DNA of 64,000 nucleotides from DASUPK01 sp963736305 (GTDB taxonomy: Bacteria; Actinomycetota; Thermoleophilia; Solirubrobacterales; 70-9): the NCBI GenBank assembly GCA_963736305.1, contig CAVTOD010000007.1, positions 124,001 through 188,000 on the forward strand, in the 5' to 3' direction. Every line of letters starts with the position of its first letter. Position 1 is the stretch's first letter. Below, in pieces: positions 1-7,582 of this stretch. The notes under the pieces are model-generated. The model had not been told where the DNA came from. It was given only the letters and a program-made list of their open reading frames with translations, and ran no database searches. The position numbers were made by a program, and so were the translations under genes.

Positions 1-531
1 GACCAGCTTCGGGCCCCGCTCGAGCAGCGCGGCGAAAGCGTCCATGTCGAGCCGGCCGTCGTCGTCGATCGGCGCCCAATCGAGATGGGCTTCCTTCTCC
101 TGGGCAACCTGGTACCAGGGGACGACGTTCGAGTGGTGCTCCATCTCGGTGATCACGATCCGGTCCCCGGCCGAGAGGTTCGCCCGCCCCCAGGAGTACG
201 CGACCAGGTTGAGCGCCTCGGTCGCGTTGCGGACGAAGACCACCTCGCGGCGGTCGGCACCCAGGTGCGAGGCGACGCTGACGCGCGCCTCCTCGTACAG
301 AGCGGTGGCCTCCTCCGAGAGCGTGTGAACGCCGCGATGGACGTTGGCGTTGTGCTCGCGGTAGTAGCGGTCGAGTGCGTCGATCACGGCGAGGGGCTTC
401 TGGGAGGTCGCCCCGTTGTCGAGGTAGGCGAGCGGCTCGCCGTGAATCTCGCGAGCGAGGATCGGGAACTCGCTCCGGATCTCTTCGATGGAGCGAGGCA
501 GTGAGGGGGCGGTTGTCGCCGTCGGCTCCAT
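1..531 (-). CDS. sufS: SufS cysteine desulfurase (N-terminal part, cut by window edge)
   Basis: PLP-dependent desulfurase that would take sulfur from L-cysteine and pass it to the Suf Fe-S scaffold in the cytoplasm. Only the first 177 residues are present; the gene continues past position 1. Visible class V aminotransferase signatures are FPIL, YLDNGATSQKP near residues 36-46, HRGVHTLSE, NATEALNLVA and TEMEHHSNVVPW. The active-site lysine and catalytic cysteine lie outside the window. The ATG at 531 follows the sufC stop by 10 bp on the same strand, so the two genes are probably one transcript. Family is certain; SufS rather than another group II desulfurase rests on the SufC neighbour. Confidence 0.93.
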   Translation of the reverse strand, partial: MEPTATTAPSLPRSIEEIRSEFPILAREIHGEPLAYLDNGATSQKPLAVIDALDRYYREHNANVHRGVHTLSEEATALYEEARVSVASHLGADRREVVFVRNATEALNLVAYSWGRANLSAGDRIVITEMEHHSNVVPWYQVAQEKEAHLDWAPIDDDGRLDMDAFAALLERGPKLV

Positions 532-541
532 CGTCGGATAC

Positions 542-1312
542 CTACGCGGCGGCGCCGGCCTCCACCTCGTCCTTGATCCAGCCATAGCCCTTCTCCTCGA
601 GCTGCGTGACGAGCTCGGGCCCGCCCTCCTTGACGATGCGGCCGTCGTAGAGGACGTGCACCGCGTCCGGCTTGATCAGGTGGAGGATGCGCTGGTAGTG
701 GGTGATGATCAGGACGCCCATCCCGGGGCCGGCGAACTTGTTGACGCCCTTGGCCACCACCTGCAGGGCGTCGATGTCGAGGCCGGAGTCGGTCTCGTCG
801 AGCACCGCCATCGCGGGCTGGAGCATCGCGAGCTGGAGGATCTCCATGCGCTTCTTCTCGCCGCCCGAGAAGCCCTCGTTGAGGTATCGCGACGAGAAGT
901 CCTTGGGGATGTTCGTGAGCGCCATCGCCTCCTCGGCCTCCTTGCGAAAGTCCTTCAGCTTCACCGGCTCCTCACCGGCGGCCTCGCGGTGGGAGTTGAC
1001 GATCATCCGCAGGTACTTTGCGACGGTCACCCCGGGGATCGCGACCGGATACTGAAACGCCATGAAGAGGCCCATCCGGGAGCGCTCGTCCGGGGCCGCC
1101 TCCGTGATGTCCTCGCCCTTGAAGGTGATCGTCCCCTCGGTCACCTCGAGGCTCGGGTGTCCCATGATCGCGTTCGCCAGAGTGGACTTGCCGGAGCCGT
1201 TCGGCCCCATCAGGGCGTGAATGCTGCCGCTGTCGACGTCGAGGCTGACGCCCTTGAGGATCTGCTTGCCCTCGGCGGTCACGTGCAGGTTGCGGATCTC
1301 GAGCTCTGCCAA
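542..1312 (-). CDS. sufC: SufC Fe-S assembly ATPase
   Basis: ABC-type ATPase of the SufBCD scaffold (256 residues, normal length). Walker A GPNGSGKST is at residues 36-44, the signature is FSGGEKKR and Walker B is MAVLDETDSGLD, the SufC form of these motifs. I chose the TTG at 1312 because it gives the family N-terminus (AELEIRNLHV) and is preceded by AGGAG six bases away; the reading frame is open further upstream but that part is antisense-like. It lies 29 bp after the Rrf2 regulator and 10 bp before sufS. sufB and sufD are not between them, so the scaffold subunits must be encoded elsewhere, possibly beyond the left edge. Confidence 0.95.
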   Translation of the reverse strand: MAELEIRNLHVTAEGKQILKGVSLDVDSGSIHALMGPNGSGKSTLANAIMGHPSLEVTEGTITFKGEDITEAAPDERSRMGLFMAFQYPVAIPGVTVAKYLRMIVNSHREAAGEEPVKLKDFRKEAEEAMALTNIPKDFSSRYLNEGFSGGEKKRMEILQLAMLQPAMAVLDETDSGLDIDALQVVAKGVNKFAGPGMGVLIITHYQRILHLIKPDAVHVLYDGRIVKEGGPELVTQLEEKGYGWIKDEVEAGAAA

Positions 1313-1341
1313 TTGGGACTCCTGTTTCGTTCGAAGTTGTC

Positions 1342-1818
1342 CTACGCCGCGACGTGTGCGGCGGCCTTGGGAGCGGATGCGGCCGTGTGGTCCGAGAACT
1401 CGACCAGCTCGGCGAGCGTCGTGCCGGCGAGCGCCTTGGTGACGCCGCCCTGCACCCGCGTCCAGAGAAGCTTGGTTGCGCATGCCCGGTCGCCGTCGCT
1501 CTCATGCGAGCACGAGACCTTGCCCTCGGCGTCGGGCTCGAAGCACTCCATGGGCGCGATCGCCCCCTCGAGCGCCTGGACCACCTCGAGCATCTCGATC
1601 TGATCGGCGGGGCGCCCGAGCTGGTAGCCGCCGTGCGCGCCGCGCTGGCTCTCGACCAGCCCGGCCTTGCGCAGCTTGGCGACGAGGTGCTCGAGATAGG
1701 AGAGGGGGAGCCTCTCCGATTCGGCGACGGCGCTGAGGGCGACCGGAACGCCTTCCTCCTGGCGGCCCAGCTCGACCATCAGCCGAACGCCGTATTCAGC
1801 TCGGGTTGAAAACAGCAT
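1342..1818 (-). CDS. Rrf2-family Fe-S sensing repressor (SufR/IscR-like)
   Basis: Winged-helix transcription factor of 158 residues. N-terminal MLFSTRAEYGVRLMVEL and the helix LPLSYLEHLVAKLRKAGLVESQRGAHGGYQL are the Rrf2 DNA-binding core. Three cysteines at 92, 103 and 113 stand where IscR and SufR bind a cluster, so an Fe-S sensing role is likely, though the spacing differs from E. coli IscR (92, 98, 104). It is the first gene of a run with sufC and sufS on the same strand, which supports control of the suf genes and itself. A TAGGAT box at 1833-1828 lies nine bases before the start, suggesting a very short or absent leader. Confidence 0.88.
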   Translation of the reverse strand: MLFSTRAEYGVRLMVELGRQEEGVPVALSAVAESERLPLSYLEHLVAKLRKAGLVESQRGAHGGYQLGRPADQIEMLEVVQALEGAIAPMECFEPDAEGKVSCSHESDGDRACATKLLWTRVQGGVTKALAGTTLAELVEFSDHTAASAPKAAAHVAA

Positions 1819-1827
1819 CGCCAGGAA

Positions 1828-1856
1828 ATCCTAGCGGAATGGTCGGTTATGCCGGG
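1828..1856 (-). promoter_or_regulatory. Candidate promoter and Rrf2 operator for the suf run
   Basis: Reading the minus strand, ATAACCGAC then about nine bases and TAGGAT lie just before the Rrf2 start. TAGGAT fits an actinobacterial -10 box, and ATAACCGAC resembles one half of the IscR type 1 consensus (ATASYYGAC). The second half-site is poor, so the operator call is weak. Confidence 0.3.
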
Positions 1857-2320
1857 TGGTCGTTTCCCTGCGAGCGCGCGACCACTCCGCGCAGGACGTC
1901 CCGGAAGGTGGCGTAGTTCCTGCCGCCGATCGCCTTGGCGTGACGGGCCTCGATGTCGGCGACGATCTCGTCGCCCCGCACGGTCTGCTCGAGGCCTTTC
2001 TCCGTTGGGAAGATCAGCTTCGCCCGGCGATCGTTGGGGTCGGCTCGCCGCTCGACGTACCCGAGGTCCTCGAGCTCGTCCACGATCCGGCCGACGATCT
2101 GTTTGTGGCGACCGGACAGGCGCGCCAGCTCCGTGGCGCGGATGCCGTCCTCGTCCAGGTAGGCGAGCACCGCCTCATGGCGTGGATGCAGGTCGTCGTA
2201 GCCGTCGCGAGCCAGCCGGGCGAACAGCTCACCCTGCAAGGAGAAGAGCAGTTGGCTGGCGAGCACCCCGAGGTCCGGGCTCAATTGCTGGCGCTCAGCG
2301 CGGCGTTTGGTGGTGGTCAC
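1847..2320 (-). CDS. MarR-family transcriptional regulator
   Basis: Winged-helix regulator of 157 residues from the preferred GTG at 2320. The DNA-binding part is LHPRHEAVLAYLDEDGIRATELARLSGRHKQIVGRIVDELEDLGYVERRADPNDRRAK, where the wing residues DPNDRRAK are diagnostic of MarR. Signal and target are not visible. The GTG was chosen over an upstream in-frame TTG at 2365 because TACTTT on the minus strand (2334-2329) sits eight bases before it, the spacing of a leaderless promoter. It ends 28 bp before the Rrf2 gene and is divergent from the HtpX-like gene, so either could be a target. Confidence 0.88.
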   Translation of the reverse strand: MTTTKRRAERQQLSPDLGVLASQLLFSLQGELFARLARDGYDDLHPRHEAVLAYLDEDGIRATELARLSGRHKQIVGRIVDELEDLGYVERRADPNDRRAKLIFPTEKGLEQTVRGDEIVADIEARHAKAIGGRNYATFRDVLRGVVARSQGNDHPA

Positions 2321-2368
2321 GGTTTGTGAAAGTACCAGATCGTGACGGTCTCGAAAGGTGACCAAGGC

Positions 2369-2398
2369 TTATTGCCCGTTGAGACACCTCCGTATACT
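2369..2398 (+). promoter_or_regulatory. Candidate promoter of the htpX-like gene
   Basis: TATACT at 2393-2398 is a strong -10 match. TTATTG at 2369 gives an 18 bp spacer and TTGCCC at 2372 a 15 bp spacer, so the -35 assignment is open. The site lies in the short gap between the divergent MarR and protease genes. Confidence 0.45.
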
Positions 2399-2438
2399 CG
2401 ATCGCGGACTTGAAACTCTCCAAAGGAGACGCCTCCAG

Positions 2439-3299
2439 ATGACCACCACAAAGCGTTCCAACTTCGGCGCCGCGCTCAGGACGACCCTCCTGATGGCCGG
2501 CCTCGGCGGACTGCTCGTCGTCATCGGCGCGCTCGTCGGCGGCCCGAAGGGCGCGGCGGGTTTCCTCGTGATCGCCCTCCTGTTCAACCTCGGCGCCTAC
2601 TGGTTCAGCGACCGGATCGCGCTCGCGTCGGCGCGGGCCAAGCCGGTCTCCGAGGAAGAGGACCCGCGGCTCTACCAGATGGTCCGCGACCTGACCACGC
2701 GTGCCGGCTTGCCGATGCCCAGGCTGTACGTGATTCCGCAGGAGCAGCCGAACGCCTTCGCCACGGGCCGCAATCCGAAGCACTCCGCGGTCGCCGTGAC
2801 GGCCGGGATCCGCAAGCTGCTCACCGAGGACGAGCTGCGCGGCGTGCTCGCGCACGAGCTCGGCCATGTGCGCAACCACGACATCCTGCTGGTGTCGGTC
2901 GCCTCGGCGATCGGCTCGGCCATCACCTGGATCGCGTACATGCTGTTCTGGGTCGGCGGGGACGACAACTCGCCCCTGGGCGCGGTCGCCGCGATCGCGA
3001 TGGTTCTGCTCGCGCCACTCGCCGCCGGGATCATCCAGATGGCGATCTCGCGCCAGCGGGAGTTCTCCGCCGACGCCACCGGTGCCGAGATCTGCGGCAA
3101 CCCGGAATCGCTCGCCTCGGCCCTGCTGCGACTGGAGTCGGGCGCCCAGGCGATGCCGATGCAGGTCAACAACGCGACCGAGCCGCTCTACATCGTCAGG
3201 CCCTTCAAGGGCGAGGGCATGGCTTCCCTCTTCTCGACGCATCCGCCGATCGAGGAGCGGGTCCGCCGGCTCCGCCAGATGCGGCCCTCCATCGGGTAG
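2439..3299 (+). CDS. htpX: HtpX-like membrane zinc metalloprotease (M48)
   Basis: Membrane-bound M48 protease that in other bacteria degrades damaged membrane proteins. The 286-residue product has two hydrophobic helices near the N-terminus (TTLLMAGLGGLLVVIGALV; AAGFLVIALLFNLGAYW), the zinc site HELGHVRNHD, two further membrane segments, and the third ligand region REFSADATGAE. The ATG at 2439 is chosen because AAAGGAG precedes it; an earlier in-frame ATG at 2358 would add 27 poorly conserved residues. The cupin gene follows directly after the stop. Confidence 0.9.
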   Translation: MTTTKRSNFGAALRTTLLMAGLGGLLVVIGALVGGPKGAAGFLVIALLFNLGAYWFSDRIALASARAKPVSEEEDPRLYQMVRDLTTRAGLPMPRLYVIPQEQPNAFATGRNPKHSAVAVTAGIRKLLTEDELRGVLAHELGHVRNHDILLVSVASAIGSAITWIAYMLFWVGGDDNSPLGAVAAIAMVLLAPLAAGIIQMAISRQREFSADATGAEICGNPESLASALLRLESGAQAMPMQVNNATEPLYIVRPFKGEGMASLFSTHPPIEERVRRLRQMRPSIG

Positions 3300-3743
3300 T
3301 TGGCATACCGCGTGCTGAGTTCGGGGGATGCCTTCTGGCGTCCCTCGAACCAGATGAAGGTCGAGAACACGGATCTCGCCAAGCAACTCGGAGCCGAGAC
3401 GCTGGGCGCTCGGCTATGGCGGTTGCGGCCCGGGCAGGCGAGCACGAAGCACCGGCATTTCGAGCAGCACGAGCTCTACGTGTTGCTGGAGGGCGAGGGC
3501 AGGGCGCGGGTCGACGATGAGGTGCTCACCCTGGGGCCCCTCTATGCCCTGCTGGTCGAGCCGGAGCACTTCCGCCAGCTGTTCAACGACACGGATACCG
3601 ATTCCCTCTGGCTCATCGTGGGGGCGCCGCCGGAGGCGGCGAACACGCTGGAGATGAGCGAGGAACAGCTCGCCAAGCTCTATTCCGCCGATGGGCCGAA
3701 GTCACTGCCTCCGGAGCTGGGCGGTGGCGTTTTCGAGGGTTAG
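3300..3743 (+). CDS. Cupin-domain protein
   Basis: Small beta-barrel protein of 147 residues with a single cupin fold: motif 1 is KHRHFEQHELYVLLEGEGRARV (candidate metal ligands H, H, E) and motif 2 resembles PEHFRQLFNDTDTDSLWLIVG. The substrate is not predictable. The TTG start at 3300 abuts the htpX stop, with no clear ribosome site; a GTG at 3311 would work too. Its end overlaps the open frame of the next gene, so the three may be one transcript, although the desaturase has its own promoter-like box. Confidence 0.72.
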   Translation: MAYRVLSSGDAFWRPSNQMKVENTDLAKQLGAETLGARLWRLRPGQASTKHRHFEQHELYVLLEGEGRARVDDEVLTLGPLYALLVEPEHFRQLFNDTDTDSLWLIVGAPPEAANTLEMSEEQLAKLYSADGPKSLPPELGGGVFEG

Positions 3744-3754
3744 CCAACGGCGCG

Positions 3755-3760
3755 TATCAT
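3755..3760 (+). promoter_or_regulatory. -10 box of a probable leaderless promoter for the desaturase
   Basis: TATCAT ends eight bases before the GTG at 3769, and there is no purine-rich ribosome site between them. This spacing fits transcription starting at or next to the start codon. Confidence 0.4.
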
Positions 3761-3768
3761 CGAATCCA

Positions 3769-4812
3769 GTGAGCACCGCCGCCGCGAGAGAACCCGGGGT
3801 CCGGGCAGCGAAGCCGGATTCGCAGGCCGCCGTTGAGGGCACGGCGACTAACGACATCCCGCAGTCGCTGAAGGCGACGCTCATGGATGACCGTGGCATC
3901 TCGTATCGCGACTTCCGCCGGGGGCTGGAGCCTCGCTGGGGAAGGGTCTGGCTGGAGATCGGGGCCGCCTACGTGGTGCTCGCCGGGGTTCTGGCGGGCC
4001 TGATCGCGTGGGATCCGAGCTGGCCTCTGGCAGTGGTCGCGGTCCTCGCCGGCGGCCTCGTAATCGGCTACACGATCCAGTTCATCAACTGCTTCTTCCA
4101 TGAGGCCGCTCACTACAACATCGTGCCTGGACGCCGGCGAAACGACGCGGTGGCGAACGCGCTGATGGGCTGGCTCTTCGGATCGAGCATCGCGCTGTAC
4201 CGCCGGATCCACTGGCAGCATCACCGCGCTCTCGGGACCACGATGGACTCCGAGAACTCGTATTTCGATGCGCTCCGGATCAGGTATCTGGTGGAAGGGC
4301 TCACCGGCCTAAAGCTCCTGCGCACCCTCCGGGAGCACCAGACGACGGAGAGCCGCATCAGCGAGACGACGGGGGAGGAGGGCGCGCCGCGAGGAAGGCT
4401 CGCCTGGCTTGCGCTCTCCGCAACCGTGAACCTCGCGATCGCCGCGCTCCTCTGTGTGTTCGGATCTCCCGTGGCCGGCATCGCCTGGCTCGGGGGCCTC
4501 CTGGTTGTCTTTCCCTTCATGGCGAGCCTCCGTACCGTCCTCGAGCATCGTTCCGAGGACGCCGATGCCAGTGTCGACTATCACGTGGTCGACCATGGGC
4601 CGACGAACCGCCTGTTCGGCAGCGGGCCCATCGCGAACACCGTTGGTAGCGCAGGATTCAACCGGCACGCCATCCACCACTGGGAGCCGCAGCTCTCCTA
4701 CACGCGCCTGGCGGACGTCGAGGCCTATCTGCTGCGGACGGAGGTCGCGCCTCTCGTGCGCGAGCGACAGACCAGCTATGCGCAGACCTTTCTGCGCCTC
4801 CTCGAGCTCTGA
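3769..4812 (+). CDS. Membrane fatty-acid desaturase family protein
   Basis: Integral membrane di-iron oxygenase-type protein of 347 residues. The three histidine boxes are HEAAH, HWQHH and HAIHH, with membrane helices before and between them. It could introduce a double bond into a lipid acyl chain, or hydroxylate one; the exact substrate is not visible. The GTG at 3769 is preferred to an earlier in-frame GTG inside the cupin gene because it has a -10 box at leaderless spacing. The stop codon TGA overlaps the proposed CTG start of the next methyltransferase (CTGA), so the two are probably co-translated. Confidence 0.82.
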   Translation: MSTAAAREPGVRAAKPDSQAAVEGTATNDIPQSLKATLMDDRGISYRDFRRGLEPRWGRVWLEIGAAYVVLAGVLAGLIAWDPSWPLAVVAVLAGGLVIGYTIQFINCFFHEAAHYNIVPGRRRNDAVANALMGWLFGSSIALYRRIHWQHHRALGTTMDSENSYFDALRIRYLVEGLTGLKLLRTLREHQTTESRISETTGEEGAPRGRLAWLALSATVNLAIAALLCVFGSPVAGIAWLGGLLVVFPFMASLRTVLEHRSEDADASVDYHVVDHGPTNRLFGSGPIANTVGSAGFNRHAIHHWEPQLSYTRLADVEAYLLRTEVAPLVRERQTSYAQTFLRLLEL

Positions 4813-5786
4813 ACCGAGACTCCCCTTCTCCCGTCTGCCGCGTCTGCGGCGCGTCGCTGGATGAGCTCTGGGCGACCGCGACCGACACCGAGTACGGGAC
4901 GACCGCGGAACGGTTCTCCTACTACCTCTGCGCGGACTGCGAATGCATCTCGATCGACCCGCTGCCCGCGGATCGGCTCAGCGAGATCTATCCGCCGACT
5001 TACTACTCGTTTGCAACGGGCGGGGCGGCGGAGAAGCCCGGAATGGCGATGCGGGTCAAGGAGTGGCTCGACGTGCGCAACTACCGGAACACTCTCCGGA
5101 TGCTCGAGACCGACCGCCCGCGCATCCTCGACGTCGGTGGCGGTGTGGGCGAGGTCTCCTCGCTGTTCGTGCGGGAGGGAGGTGGAGCGACGGCAATGGT
5201 GGTCGACCCGGATGAGAGGAGCATCGAGGTCGCCCGCTCGCGCGGTCTCGACGGGTTCGCCGGGACCGTCGAGGACTTCGAAACCGACGAGCGCTACGAC
5301 CTCGTGCTGATGCTGAATTTGATCGAGCATGTCGCGGACCCGATCGGAGTGATGGCGAAGGCGGCCGAGCTCGTCGACCCCGGAGGCCTGATCTGGCTCC
5401 AGACACCGAACTTTCGCGCACTCGACGGCCGCCTGTTCAGGCATCGGAACTGGGCGGGCTATCACTGCCCGCGCCATTGGGCGATCTTCAGTGAGGACGG
5501 TCTTCGGATGGCGCTTGCTCGGGCCGGGCTCGAGGCTGTCACCTTCAGGCGAACCCAGGGCGGTGGCTTCTGGGCGCAGAGCCTCCTCGGCCTGCCGCGC
5601 GACCGCCGGATGAGCGGCGGGCTGCTCCCAAAGGGCTCGGGAGCCGGCGCGGACGAGCTCCCCAAGCCGTTGATCCGGCACCGGGCGTTCGGCCCGCTGG
5701 CCGCCGCCGGGACCGCGTTCGACATGGCGACGCGTGGTCTCAGACAGGTCTCCCAGGTCGTCGTCCTGGGGCGTCGGACGGCCTGA
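4809..5786 (+). CDS. Class I SAM methyltransferase with N-terminal zinc ribbon (probable CTG start)
   Basis: Predicted 325-residue methyltransferase. The SAM motif is ILDVGGGVGEVSSLF, followed by VVDPDERSIEVARSRG and LMLNLIEHVADP. The N-terminal part holds two CxxC pairs (VCRVCG and LCADC), a common zinc ribbon in surface-sugar methyltransferases. The first ATG (5043) falls after both CxxC pairs, and there is no ATG, GTG or TTG in frame between the preceding stop and 5043. The only start-like codon is CTG at 4809, overlapping the desaturase TGA. A YHCPRHW segment follows the core. The substrate is unknown; a sugar or lipid is plausible. Confidence 0.8.
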   Translation: MNRDSPSPVCRVCGASLDELWATATDTEYGTTAERFSYYLCADCECISIDPLPADRLSEIYPPTYYSFATGGAAEKPGMAMRVKEWLDVRNYRNTLRMLETDRPRILDVGGGVGEVSSLFVREGGGATAMVVDPDERSIEVARSRGLDGFAGTVEDFETDERYDLVLMLNLIEHVADPIGVMAKAAELVDPGGLIWLQTPNFRALDGRLFRHRNWAGYHCPRHWAIFSEDGLRMALARAGLEAVTFRRTQGGGFWAQSLLGLPRDRRMSGGLLPKGSGAGADELPKPLIRHRAFGPLAAAGTAFDMATRGLRQVSQVVVLGRRTA

Positions 5787-5792
5787 CCCGGC

Positions 5793-5798
5793 TATACT
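5793..5798 (+). promoter_or_regulatory. -10 box of the sulfur-transfer operon
   Basis: TATACT lies 10 bases before a nine-codon ORF and 35 bases before the rhodanese gene. No good -35 sequence is visible at 16-18 bp upstream, so an activator may be needed. Confidence 0.45.
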
Positions 5799-5807
5799 TT
5801 TTAAGCA

Positions 5808-5837
5808 ATGAAACCCGATCAGGATTTGGGAATATGA
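5808..5837 (+). CDS. Possible nine-residue leader peptide
   Basis: ATG at 5808 opens MKPDQDLGI and ends in TGA, which overlaps the ATG of the rhodanese gene (ATGA). The position directly between a -10 box and the first operon gene suggests translational coupling. It contains no cysteine or methionine codon run, so it does not look like a sulfur-amino-acid attenuator. It could be chance. Confidence 0.25.
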   Translation: MKPDQDLGI

Positions 5838-6298
5838 GTTCCGTGGAGATGCCGCGCAAGTACGTGCCGCCGCCCCTCGAGCTGGTGAAGAGCCGGATCG
5901 AGGAACTGCTCCCGCCCACCGCGAAGGAGCAGATCGACGGTGGGGCCGTCCTGGTCGACGTCCGCGACCCTGAGCGCTACGAGGCCGGCCACCTGAGGGG
6001 CGCGATCAACGTGCCTTCCGGCGACAGCGCCCGCGACACCCATGAGGCGGCATACGCCGCGGCGATCGAGCAGGCGGGTGCGAGCCCGGACGACCGCGTG
6101 ATCCTGGTCTGCGGCCAGGGCAACCGCTCCGCTCGTACTGCGGACGCGCTGCAGAACGAGCACCAGTTCAAGGACGTGGCCTCGATCATCGGCGGATCGA
6201 AGCTCTGGAGCGAGCTTGGGTATCCGATCGAAGGAGAGATCGCGATCGGCGACGAAGAGGCCGAGACACACTTGGAAGGCGAGGAGGACACCACCTGA
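5834..6298 (+). CDS. Rhodanese-domain sulfurtransferase
   Basis: Single rhodanese domain of 154 residues. The N-terminal half has VLVDVRDPERYEAGHLRGAINVP and the active-site loop is CGQGNRSAR with the persulfide-carrying cysteine. It probably carries sulfur from a desulfurase or thiosulfate to downstream enzymes. It overlaps the next gene by one base (TGATG), and GGAGGA precedes that start, so the two are made together. Given the neighbours, its likely acceptor is the rhodanese-ThiF protein and finally the CysO-like carrier; this is inference. Confidence 0.88.
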   Translation: MSSVEMPRKYVPPPLELVKSRIEELLPPTAKEQIDGGAVLVDVRDPERYEAGHLRGAINVPSGDSARDTHEAAYAAAIEQAGASPDDRVILVCGQGNRSARTADALQNEHQFKDVASIIGGSKLWSELGYPIEGEIAIGDEEAETHLEGEEDTT

Positions 6299-7467
6299 TG
6301 GCCACCATCGAGACGATCGAGCAGGTCAAGGAGCGGATCGAGGAGCTCGATCCCGCGGAGGCCGTAGACGAGCTCAAGGGCGACGGGGTCGCCCTGATCG
6401 ACACCCGCGAGCCCTACGAGCACTTCGAGGCTCACATCGACGGCGCGGAGCTGGTTCGGCCCGCCGACGTCACAGACCGCATCGAGGAGGTCGTCCCCGA
6501 CCACTCGCAGAGGGTGATCCTCTACTGCGCATCCGGCAACCGCTCGGCGCGGGCGGCCGACGAGCTCCGCGAGCTCGGCTACGACAACGCCGCCTCCGTG
6601 CGCGGTGGGATCAAGGCGTGGGAGGCCGAGGGCCTTCCCGTCGTGATGGCCGAGGGCATGACTCCCGAGCAGCGCAACCGGTACTCCCGTCACACCCTTC
6701 TCCCCGAGGTCGGCGTCGAGGGCCAGCTGAAGATGCTGAACGCGAAGGTCCTCCTGATCGGCGCGGGCGGCCTCGGCGCTCCGTCGGCCCTCTACCTGGC
6801 CGCCGCCGGCATCGGCACCCTCGGCCTGGTCGACGACGACGAGGTCGACGAGTCGAACCTGCAGCGCCAGGTGATCCACAACACCGAGCGCATCGGCCAG
6901 CCGAAGACCGAGTCGGCGCGCAAGACGATCGAGTCGCTGAACCCGGACGTCAACGTGATCGAGCATCGCGTGCGCCTCGACGCCTCCAACATCATCGACA
7001 TCATCGAGGACTACGACGTGATCGTCGACGGGGCGGACAACTTCCCGACCCGGTACCTGCTGAACGACGCGTCGGTCCGGCTCCGCAAGCCGGTGGTCTC
7101 CGCGTCGATCCTCGCCTTCGACGGCCAGATCTCGACCTTCGTCCCGTTCGAGGGCCCGTGCTATCGCTGCCTCTATCCGACGCCGCCCCCGGCCGAGCTC
7201 GCCCCGAGCTGCGGCGCCGCCGGCGTGCTCGGCGTGATGGCGGGCGTCATGGGCCTGCTCCAGGCCAACGAGGTGATCAAGCTCGTGGTCGGCATCGGCG
7301 AGCCGCTGATCGGCCGCCTGCTGCTCTACGACTCGCTCGGCACGCACTTCACCGAGCTCAAGGTCCGCCGGGATCCCGAATGCCCGATCTGCGGTCCGAA
7401 TGCCCCGGAGATCCCGGAGTCGGAGATGGGCAAGTTCCCCGACTACGAGCTCTTCTGCGCCGGCTAG
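6298..7467 (+). CDS. Rhodanese-ThiF/MoeB fusion, sulfur-carrier activating enzyme (MoeZ-like, domains swapped)
   Basis: Predicted 389-residue enzyme that adenylates the C-terminal glycine of a ubiquitin-like sulfur carrier and then loads sulfur. Residues 1-118 form a rhodanese domain with active-site Cys77 (CASGNRS). Residues about 122-389 form a ThiF/MoeB E1-like domain with GAGGLGAP near 154-161, the ATP-binding DDEVDESNLQRQ, and zinc pairs CYRC and CPIC. In mycobacterial MoeZ the order is ThiF first and rhodanese last; here it is reversed. The gene lies 115 bp before the CysO-like carrier, the natural client, as in the mycobacterial CysO route. Confidence 0.9.
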   Translation: MATIETIEQVKERIEELDPAEAVDELKGDGVALIDTREPYEHFEAHIDGAELVRPADVTDRIEEVVPDHSQRVILYCASGNRSARAADELRELGYDNAASVRGGIKAWEAEGLPVVMAEGMTPEQRNRYSRHTLLPEVGVEGQLKMLNAKVLLIGAGGLGAPSALYLAAAGIGTLGLVDDDEVDESNLQRQVIHNTERIGQPKTESARKTIESLNPDVNVIEHRVRLDASNIIDIIEDYDVIVDGADNFPTRYLLNDASVRLRKPVVSASILAFDGQISTFVPFEGPCYRCLYPTPPPAELAPSCGAAGVLGVMAGVMGLLQANEVIKLVVGIGEPLIGRLLLYDSLGTHFTELKVRRDPECPICGPNAPEIPESEMGKFPDYELFCAG

Positions 7468-7492
7468 CGACCACAAGGCCGCTGTCCTCTGA

Positions 7493-7510
7493 GCGGCTGC
7501 TTGCAGCCGC
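7493..7510. repeat. Perfect inverted repeat in the moeZ-like/cysO-like gap
   Basis: GCGGCTGC, TT, GCAGCCGC. The arms are eight bases with only two between them, so as RNA it would form a tight hairpin of about six to seven pairs. No T-run follows. It may damp read-through or act as an operator. The rest of the 115-base gap shows no recognised riboswitch. Confidence 0.4.
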
Positions 7511-7582
7511 GACTTGTGCTTGCGGATGCAGCTGGTCGCGACCGATGGCGAAGCCGATCAACCAGTAGGTTTCCGAGTCCCC

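Noticed and set aside
2295..3386. 363-codon minus-strand frame over htpX
   Set aside because: HELGH and REFSAD on the plus strand are clearly the coding signals; the minus frame has none.
5977..7476. 499-codon minus-strand frame over the sulfur-transfer genes
   Set aside because: Antisense shadow of the rhodanese-ThiF gene; low-complexity and no recognisable fold.
7468..7582. Riboswitch before the cysO-like gene
   Set aside because: Only a short inverted repeat; no match to SAM, Moco, TPP or other sulfur-linked riboswitch cores.
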